From NCBI GenBank assembly GCA_900155495.1, contig FTLJ01000394.1:1-16029 (forward strand): a stretch of DNA of 16,029 nucleotides, in the 5' to 3' direction. A program made the translations under genes and the position numbers. Below are positions 9,581 through 16,029 of the stretch, one piece after another. Position 1 is the first letter of the stretch, and the number at the start of each line of letters is the position of its first letter. The DNA comes from Porogramme epimiltina (taxonomy: Eukaryota; Basidiomycota; Agaricomycetes; Polyporales; Polyporaceae). The notes beneath the pieces were generated by a model that worked only from the letters and a program-made list of their open reading frames with translations, searched no databases and was not told the origin of the DNA.

Positions 9581-12240
9581 TTAAACGAAGTCCGCGCGGT
9601 GGAGGTTGTGTCGCAGGATGCCGTCGCGGACTGCGGGAAAAGCGTGAGCATCCATAAAAGAAGCCGAAGGGAGAGAGTCGGGCTTACCTGAAGCAAGCGT
9701 CGACGTCGTCGCCTTTGTGTCCTGCAAACAACGTCAGCGGCCGAAACGCAACACCGAAACATACAACGTACGATGGCGGTCGTGACGTATCCATAGAACG
9801 GCCGGCTCGGCTCAGGCGAGTACTCGCGGTGCTGGTCGCGGAACTTCTGGTGGAGGTCTGAAACCCACCGACAGAAGCAAGGAGGCGAGTCAGCGTCGCG
9901 GGTCCGACAACAAGAACGCGGTGTACGCACAGCGGGCGAGGATAGGCGCCGAGTTCTCGCGTTCGGCGAAGCTAGGAAGGAACCGGTTGACCTTGACGCC
10001 GGCCTCGAGCTTCTTCTCGAGCAGATCGAACTTGTTCAGGAACACTGTGCGGCGGGAGACGCCGTCAAACATGCAAGCAGCCAAACGGTCCGAGAGTCAG
10101 CTTGTGAAACGAGTCGGAGCACGGTAGCAGTACGCACGAACGATGATGCACTTGGCGAGCAGTTTGGACTGGACAATGCCTTTCCAGAGAAGGAAGGAAT
10201 CCTCGAGGCGGTTGACGCGGCGGTCCTCGGCAAGGAGTTCGTCAAAACAGGAGATGGGCGCAAGGAAGAGAATGGCGTGGGCGTCGTCAAAGTACGGGTA
10301 CCATGCGGAACGCTACGGGAGAGAAAGAGCGATGATAGTCAGCGCACAGGATACAGGCCGGTGGGGTTAGGGGGCGGGGTCGGATGACAGATGGCCGGGG
10401 AAGGGAGAGATAGGGAAGCGGGGGACGTACTGATGATCGCGCACCGCCGACGTCGTAAATCATCCATTCCCGCGCGACGTCCGTCGTGGCTGCGCGTCAC
10501 TGCACGTTAGCGAACGTTCTAGGAACCGGCGGAAGACGAGGCGCGGGACGCACCGTACTTCTCCATCGTGAGCTTGTATTCCTGCACGCCGACGGTGCGG
10601 AGGCGCGAGCGCACTACGTCGCCGTCGGACGGCTCATAGTCGCGCTGGGCTATGCGCGCGATGTCATCGAGGAAGCTGCCGGCGCGTCAGTTCCCATCCG
10701 CACCCTGATTCGCATAACAGACAACCCCGCGCTAGCGCAGCCACAAAACGCGCGCGCAGACGCAGACACACAAGGACACGGTGCTCGATACAAAGACACT
10801 CACAAGCCGGGCGCGAGCTCCATCTTGATCTTGCGCCGCCGCAAAAGGTCGCGGACGACGTCGTCCGCCCAGAGCGCCTGCATGTCCGCCGCGCAGCTCG
10901 CGATAATGCCCGTCGCGCCCTCGAGACGCTCCGCAGGGATGCCCACACGCTCAGCGCCGTCGGAGCCTTTGAACGCCGAGCGCACGGTCTCGCGCCATGA
11001 CGCGCCAGCGCGGACGTAGTACTCGCCGGGCATCCGCCGGCGCGTGCTGCCGCCATCGAACGGAGCCGCAGCATTCTGTGGGTCATCCCCGCCATGCCCG
11101 GACGAGGACCCGGCCGCTGCGGGGCCCACGGAGAGCCCGGAGACGTCCGGGAGCTCCTCTGTCGCGGCGCCAATGAGGAGCTTGAGGTCGGACTCGACCT
11201 GGCGGAGGGGCGCGAGGCGGAGCTTGAGAAGGGCGTGGGTGTGGGTGAACTGGAGGGGTGGGCCGTTGTCTGTACCGCCGGAGGCGTTCTGGGAGGCGTC
11301 GGCACTGTCCGAGTGGGAGTGCGAGGTGCCGTTGCCGTTAGCGGGGCGAATGAAGGGGGAGGCGACGGGAGAGGTGGTGTTGGAGGAGGGATTTTTGGCC
11401 ATCTCTGAAGAGAGGACGTCAAGAATCTGGTTGACGGAGCGGACGAGATTGAGCTGGATGACGGCGCGCCAGGAGGCGCGCTCGGCGTGCCATGCCTTGG
11501 GGGCGAAAGCGAGCTGGAAGTCTGAGAGGAACGGGGTCAGCAGGCGGGGGGACGCGGGAAGGAGACGGGGACGTACTCTTGAGCGTCGTGGACTTTCCTG
11601 GGACAGGATCAGCAAAGGCGTCGACAGGGAATCAAAGAAGACGAGACGGCGGTGCGGAAGAAGAGCGCGGTAAAGGGGAACTATAGGGTCCGGGCGGGCC
11701 TGAGGACGGGTGATGGGGAAGAGATACGGTAGACTACGCGCCCGCGAGACGGCGCAGCGAGGAATGGGAACGCAGGAGACAGAGCGGGGGGATTGCGGGT
11801 CAAGAGGGAAAGAATGGAGGAACGGAGGGCTGGGCGCGAGGGTGCTAGGATAGGAAGGCGCGGAGAAGGGGGAAGGACGGCAACGTTGTGCGGCGGCGGG
11901 GGGAGCAAGCAAGGAGTTCGGTCATAGGTGAAGGGAGCGGAGTGCGGAGTGCGAGCAAAACGGAGATTGGGACGGGGGAGGGAGTGGGGAAAGGGCGAAG
12001 GGAGAGGAGGGACGGACCTGACTCGCTCTGGCCGAGGAGAAGGAGCTTGAACATGGACTTGTGCTTTTTCCAGGAGATGCGGTCCTGCTTGATCCTCTCG
12101 TCTATCTCGTCGTTGATTCGCTTTGCCTCCTCTTCCTGCTTGAGACGGGCGGCGCGGGCCTGGGCAGACTCGTCCGGGGGCGGGGCGAGGACGGCGGCGA
12201 GGGGGTCGTCGGGGTCGGAGGAGTGGCGGATGGCGTACAT
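9581..12240 (-). CDS. Heterotrimeric G-protein alpha subunit, divergent with long inserts
   Basis: GTP-binding switch that relays receptor signals at the membrane. Exons in coding order: 12240-12018, 11597-11577, 11521-10804, 10675-10554, 10489-10431, 10312-10138, 10044-9931, 9857-9772, 9721-9688, 9630-9581. Phases agree and give 533 residues, against about 350-360 for typical G-alpha. Motifs: P-loop GQSESGKST (residues 70-78); switch I RLRTVGV with Arg347 and Thr348; switch II DVGGAR, where the usual catalytic Gln is Ala378; switch III-like EDRRVNRLED; NKFD (443-446); and TTAIDT in place of TCAT. The extra length is a charged N-terminal extension plus two low-complexity inserts in the helical domain, one rich in Asn/Gly/Ser/His and one in Gly/Ala/Ser. 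The protein starts MYAI, so it has no Gly2/Cys3 for myristoylation or palmitoylation. It ends RADFV, with no Cys at position -4 (the pertussis toxin target). The 21-nt second exon completes the P-loop. Confidence 0.95.
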
Positions 12241-12950
12241 GGTGGTGATGCGGATAGGATGTGGTGTGAGCGGGGGGAAGGAGAGAGAGGGTGGGGGAGT
12301 GGTCGGAAGAGGAGGAGGGACGGAGGAGTGTTTAGATGAAGTCGGCTGGCCCTGGGCAGCCCTGGCCTCTCGCGTAGACGCCGATAGCAGCTTCGGAAGA
12401 GTATGGGCGTCTGCGCGGCTGGGCGGGTCATCTGATCTCCCACGACACGGGTCACTGGCTCTCCCAGTCAGTCCGCCAGTCTGCCACCTCCCCGCCCCGC
12501 CGCCGCCGACCAGGTTCCATGCTCCCGCCCACCGAGCCTGTGCTCGTCCTTCATCACGTCCCACGCGCACCGCAACACCCCCAGCTTTTCTCTTCTTTTC
12601 CACCGGCGCACGGCGATGCGAACGCGAGCACGGCGGCGGGCCATTGATGCCCAATCTCGATCTCGTCTAGATCGAATCTAACTTCATGCCCCCGCCTCGG
12701 CAGCGCTGAGCCCTGCGTCGGCAGCCATCCCACCACCGTCATCGTCTCCTCTCCATCCTCCTTCGTCTTGTTCTCCATGTGTTGTCAGCCTCCACCCCAG
12801 TCCACTCTGTCTCCCCCTGTCCCACCTTTATACACCCCTCTTTCTTCTCCGCTGTCACACCCACCTCCCATCTTTCCACTCGTCCTATCTGCGCCCCGTG
12901 GCCCTCGCTAATCTCCTTTGCAACCCACATGAGCGAAATCTTAGGTCAAT
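12241..12950. promoter_or_regulatory. Upstream region of the G-alpha gene, with plus-strand promoter-like stretch
   Basis: No recognisable gene in about 710 bp. The part next to 12240 must hold the G-alpha promoter and 5' UTR; on the plus strand it is purine-rich until about 12340. From about 12480 to 12950 the plus strand becomes pyrimidine-rich, with TTTATAC at 12827-12833. TATA-like DNA followed by a CT-rich tract is typical of fungal promoters pointing right. The open frames here have no domain I recognise. Confidence 0.4.
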
Positions 12951-13398
12951 ATGAGCTATCCACCTGTTGCGACTGCCGCCTCGTCTAGCGCCTCATCGCA
13001 ACCGCCTCCTCCACATCCTTTTACGCCCCCTTCCTCAAACCTCCGCTAGCCTTCTACTCTCTCCTCATTGATCCTCCTCCACGTCAACCGCCGCCCACAC
13101 TAGCTCTCGCCAAATTCGCTCCTTCCCGCTGTCCGACCACACGCCGTTTCTGTCCAGCCTCTCCCCTCCGCTCGTCACCTCCGCTCGCCTGACCCGCTCG
13201 CCTGGGTTATCCGTGACCGTTCTCTGCTCGCCAGCATTCACCGCTAGCATGGATGACCTAGCCCGGTCGATCGACTGCTTATTCCCCACACCGCTTCTAG
13301 GGACTCATCCCTGCCTTCGTGTCGGCGCCACGCCGTCGCTCAGGGAAGCTCTCTTTCAATTCATCAATGGCGCTCGCCGCTGTAGCGACCCTTTGTAG
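12951..13398 (+). pseudogene. Possible relic of a plus-strand gene, unidentified
   Basis: An ATG at 12951 follows the TATA/CT-rich stretch and opens a Ser/Pro/Ala-rich N-terminus beginning MSYPPVATAASS, which stops after 32 residues at 13047-13049. A second frame, shifted by one, is open from 13072 to the stop at 13396-13398 and includes ...MDDLARSIDCLF.... I found no GT donor between about 12970 and 13080 that would join them, so a frameshifted remnant fits better than an intron. I do not recognise the protein. It could also be chance open frames in CT-rich DNA. Confidence 0.25.
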
Positions 13399-13653
13399 AA
13401 TCCCGACATCCGTTCGGAGCCTATGTCGTCGGAGGGTCCACACGACAGGGCCGGCGAAAACATGAAACGTCCGGGGTGGATATCCGGCTCTATTTCATAC
13501 CCCGTTGTTCTTTGGCGCCAACTTGCGTCATGCTCTCTTGTAATTGCCCCATTGTAAGACCTCCCTTGGTTCCTCGGTGGTTTCGTGTGCAATCTGTTTC
13601 GTTCGGACCCGCATGAGCGTAGCCAACAACAATGAAATATATGTGAACCACAT
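13399..13653. other. Intergenic DNA upstream of tRNA-Leu
   Basis: About 255 bp with no coding or RNA signal that I can support. The tRNA promoter is internal (A and B boxes), so little is needed here. Confidence 0.5.
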
Positions 13654-13733
13654 GGTGAGATGGCCGAGCGGTCTAAGGCGCCAGACTAAGGATCTGGTCC
13701 GAAAGGGCGTGGGTTCGAATCCCACTCTCATCA
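13654..13733 (+). tRNA. tRNA-Leu (anticodon AAG)
   Basis: Folds as a class II cloverleaf: acceptor GGTGAGA with TCTCATC (one G-T pair) and discriminator A13733; D arm GCC/GGC; anticodon stem CCAGA/TCTGG with loop CTAAGGA and anticodon AAG at 13688-13690; an 11-nt variable arm; and T arm GTGGG-TTCGAAT-CCCAC. The A box (TGGCCGAGCGG) and B box (GGTTCGAATCC) are intact. There is no intron. It decodes CUU, and CUC once A34 becomes inosine. Confidence 0.97.
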
Positions 13734-13737
13734 CAGC

Positions 13738-13742
13738 TTTTT
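13738..13742 (+). terminator. RNA polymerase III terminator (T5)
   Basis: Run of five T beginning 5 bases after the tRNA 3' end, the normal Pol III stop signal. Confidence 0.85.
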
Positions 13743-13824
13743 GCATTTCGAAGATCCACTTTTTCGGACGCGAACGTCAATCTTCCAACGAGCCTCGATT
13801 ATGTACAGACGCGGCAGAGATATC

Positions 13825-13836
13825 ATATATATATAT
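13825..13836. repeat. Short AT repeat
   Basis: Alternating AT run of 12 bases between the tRNA and the Vps74-like gene, about 40 bp beyond that gene's stop codon. It may form part of its 3' end signals. Confidence 0.6.
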
Positions 13837-13872
13837 GTCGACAGTGGGCCTCCCGAGCAACATTAAAACGGA

Positions 13873-15425
13873 TTAGAGGAGCGAATCAAGTTTTGACAAC
13901 ACCTCGAGCACGCCCGCCACGAGCTCGAAACAGAGATCCTCCTCCCCGCTCATCATCTCCTTCTTCACCTCCTGCACCAGCCCGAGCACCACCTCTCGCG
14001 AGCTCACCCCCGCGCTGCCCATCCCGATCCGCGAGCCCTCCCTCCGCCGTGCGCCGGCCCCACTCCGCCCCCCGTTGCCCCCGCTCGCGCTCCCAAACGG
14101 CCAGGTCGCAAACTCGGCGAGGATGTCGTCGCAGCGCTGGAACGCCGCCTCGCGGTCCTCGTACGTGAGCCGCCCGAACGCGTTGTCGAGCACGCTCGCA
14201 GCGTACGCGGCGCACACGAGGCACACCGCGCGCGCCGCGCGGCACTGCGTGCCCTCCTTGCCGAGCGCGGCGGGCGGCACCGCCGCGGTCGTCGCCGTGA
14301 GGAGCGAGACAACGCGGGCGACGATCGACTCCTTGGTGCGCACGTCCGCGACGGGGTGCGTCGCCATGTCGAAGAGGAGGAAGTTGCGCTTCTCGGTGCG
14401 CAGGACGCCCTTGTCGACGAGCCCCTTGGCGAGCCGCTCGCGCACCTGCTTGAGCTGGAAGCCGATCTTCATCACGTTCCACGTCTCTCCTGCGTGGCCG
14501 GCGGCGGCGTTGTCGTCGTCGTCAGCGGGCGCACGGGGCGAGGCGGCACCGCAGGCGTTCGGAAGTGCAGCACTCACCGCTCAAGAGGTCTATCCAGCTG
14601 TTCACGGCCATCCGCTCCTGCTCCTGCCCCTTCATCATGCGCAGCGCCTCGTCCAGGATCGTCTCCCCCGTCTGTCGCTCGTCGAGCACTTCGACGAGCC
14701 GCTCCGAGAGCGGGAGGTGTCTTCGGTTCGGGTCTTTTACGAGCGCGATACGGCGGCGGAGCGCGAGCTCGATGAGGATGCACCCGCGGAGGGCGTACGA
14801 AATATTGTCGTTCCAGAACGAGAGGTATCCCTGGGGGTGCGGGTGAGCATCGTGTGCGTCGGTGCGGCGTGGTGCCCGCCAGGCGGTCGGCCCCCAGGCA
14901 CAACGAGACACGTTGCTGCCAATTATGCGTGGACAACGAAGCGCAGGGTGAGAAGCCCAGCGAGGCCGGCCGCCCAAGCTGCGCGCGTACACAGCTTCGG
15001 GCGGCTGCGATCAGACAACGAGCAGGCCACGGGCGGGGCGGAGGCAGGGGGCGAGCGCCGACGTGGAAGGGCGAGGGGCGACGACGCCGGCGGGGAAGAA
15101 GCGGTGACGGGGCAGGACGCACCTGCTTGTCCTTGAGGCCGAGGAGGAGGACCTCCTCCATGATGGTGAGTCGGGGGGGCTTGCCGCCGAGGCGCGCATC
15201 CTCGTCTTCGCGCTCGAGGTCGCGGGGGTCGTACGCGATCTTGCTGCCGCCCTCAAAGGCGGATCCGGCGTGGAGAGGTGGGGACTGGAGGGGTTCTGAG
15301 CGGGGAGGGGCGCCGTTGGAGGAGGAGGGGGCGGAGAAGCCCCAGGCATTGTCGGCGTCGTCGTCTGCGGAGGCGGAGGAGGAGTTGGGGACGCGGCGGC
15401 GGGAGAGGCCTCCTGCGGAGCTCAT
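13873..15425 (-). CDS. Golgi phosphoprotein 3 / Vps74 homologue (GPP34 domain)
   Basis: Peripheral Golgi protein that binds PI4P and COPI and keeps glycosyltransferases in the Golgi. Exons in coding order: 15425-15123, 14830-14578, 14489-13873, joined by introns of 292 and 88 nt. Phases agree and give 390 residues (yeast Vps74 345, human GOLPH3 298). The N-terminal 80 or so residues are Ser/Ala/Pro-rich with an SRRR cluster. The GPP34 domain starts at [15 protein letters not shown] (about residue 87). It includes [17 protein letters not shown] (Trp107, Arg116), the SGETWN join, [14 protein letters not shown] (Lys199, Arg202) and [11 protein letters not shown]. Trp107, Lys199 and Arg202 match Vps74 Trp88, Lys178 and Arg181 of the PI4P pocket. 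A Gly/Arg/Ser-rich insert of about 35 residues lies near the C-terminus, around 14000-14100. Identification is firm; the function is by homology. Confidence 0.95.
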
Positions 15426-15866
15426 GGCATGCAGGGGCTGGGGTGGCGAGAGCGAGGACTTGGACGGGGATGGGGAGAGCGGAGAGGCAGCGTTTGGCGC
15501 GGCTGCGGTGGCGAGCAGACGTGTTGGCGCTCGGGGGCCATATCGGGCATGGGACGTCAGACAGGCCGCGCAGGGCGGCCGGGCGGCGCTGGCCCCGAGG
15601 CGGGAGGGCACAGACGCGCGCGCGCCCTTCCGCAGCGCGCGGGGGCGCGGGCTGGCCGCCGTCGGGCGCGAGGGGCGCGACGGCGCCGGGGCCTGGGGCG
15701 GAGTCTGAGTAGCGAGGCGGGCGCGGCGCGGGCGGACTGCAGAACGGAGTGCAACTATACATAGTCCGCTATCGCCGCGTGGCCTGCGCTGAGCGTGGCC
15801 GCGCGCCCGCCATCGCTCGCGGACTTGCACAGGCCCTCCCGCGACGTTGCCCCTCGCGCTATCCCT
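15426..15866. promoter_or_regulatory. Divergent promoter between the Vps74-like and F-box-like genes
   Basis: A 441-bp GC-rich stretch between two diverging start codons; it must contain both promoters. A TATAC sequence at 15756-15760, about 107 bp before the F-box-like ATG, is the only core-promoter-like element I see. The many open frames on both strands follow from the high GC content. Confidence 0.5.
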
Positions 15867-16029
15867 ATGTCAGCCACCCCCACAGCCAACCCATCTCTCG
15901 TCCACACCTCCATCACAGCCTCTGCCGCCCCCAATGGCTCCCGCCCCCCGACCCCCGTCCCCGCGATCACCCGTCTCCCCGTCGAGATCCTCGCGCTCGT
16001 CTTCGAGGACGTCTGGCACTACACCGCCC
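15867..16029 (+). CDS. F-box-like protein, 5' end only
   Basis: Open from the ATG at 15867 to the window edge (54 codons). A Ser/Thr/Ala/Pro-rich leader of about 33 residues is followed by ITRLPVEILALVFEDVW, which fits the start of an F-box (LPxEILxxIF pattern). F-box proteins recruit substrates to SCF ubiquitin ligases through Skp1. Agaricomycetes carry large families of F-box-like proteins, many with Leu-rich repeats, but nothing beyond the F-box can be seen here. Confidence 0.65.
   Translation, partial: MSATPTANPSLVHTSITASAAPNGSRPPTPVPAITRLPVEILALVFEDVWHYTA

Noticed and set aside
11044..11673. 209-codon plus-strand open frame
   Set aside because: Antisense to the G-alpha inserts; explained by base composition.
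10800..11912. 370-codon minus-strand open frame treated as one gene
   Set aside because: It is the large third exon of the G-alpha gene read through two introns; on its own it lacks half of the P-loop.
11888..12670. 260-codon plus-strand open frame over the G-alpha 5' end
   Set aside because: Antisense shadow in purine-rich DNA, with low-complexity translation and no family match.
14075..15136. 353-codon open frame on the plus strand
   Set aside because: Antisense to the Vps74-like exons and introns; GC-rich shadow with no recognisable domain.
14574..15830. 418-codon open frame on the minus strand running upstream of the Vps74-like start
   Set aside because: It reads through the 292-nt intron; the conserved domain is recovered only by splicing, and the ATG at 15425 gives a sensible N-terminus.
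1..16029. Mobile element, CRISPR array or bacterial-type defence system
   Set aside because: No transposase, integrase, terminal repeats, spaced direct repeats or effector genes were seen; the content is ordinary fungal chromosome.

Overview
The window looks like chromosomal DNA from a filamentous basidiomycete, probably an Agaricomycete. It is GC-rich and gene-dense, and its genes are cut by many short GT-AG introns, mostly 40-60 nt. It encodes eukaryote-only proteins (separase, a heterotrimeric G-protein alpha subunit, a GOLPH3/Vps74 protein), a class II tRNA-Leu and the start of an F-box protein. I saw no bacterial, phage, CRISPR or transposon features. Two N bases inside a C/G homopolymer at 3568-3619 mark an assembly gap.

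Layout, left to right: (1) 148-1128, minus: a thymidylate synthase gene that is clearly recognisable but broken by two in-frame stops at Trp codons, a 1-nt loss, an internal deletion and a 2-nt gain. (2) 1129-1455: a short divergent promoter with two MluI boxes (ACGCGT), an E2F-like box and an E-box. (3) 1456-8768, plus: an intact separase of about 2080 residues in about 20 exons, with both catalytic residues. (4) 8769-9580: convergent 3' intergenic DNA. (5) 9581-12240, minus: a 533-residue G-alpha subunit in 10 exons, with long inserts in the helical domain and Ala where the catalytic switch II Gln is expected. (6) 12241-13653: promoter-like pyrimidine-rich DNA with a possible gene relic starting at 12951. 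(7) 13654-13733, plus: tRNA-Leu(AAG) with a Pol III terminator. (8) 13873-15425, minus: a Vps74/GOLPH3 homologue in three exons. (9) 15426-15866: a divergent promoter. (10) 15867 to the end, plus: the 5' end of an F-box-like gene.

The genes do not form a pathway cluster. The clearest functional link is the head-to-head thymidylate synthase/separase pair, whose shared promoter carries S-phase-type boxes. Two things merit most attention: the decayed copy of an essential nucleotide-synthesis gene still joined to that promoter, and the unusual G-alpha with a GGAR switch II, no myristoylation site and a P-loop split by a 420-nt intron and completed by a 21-nt exon. I did not find a new multi-gene system.
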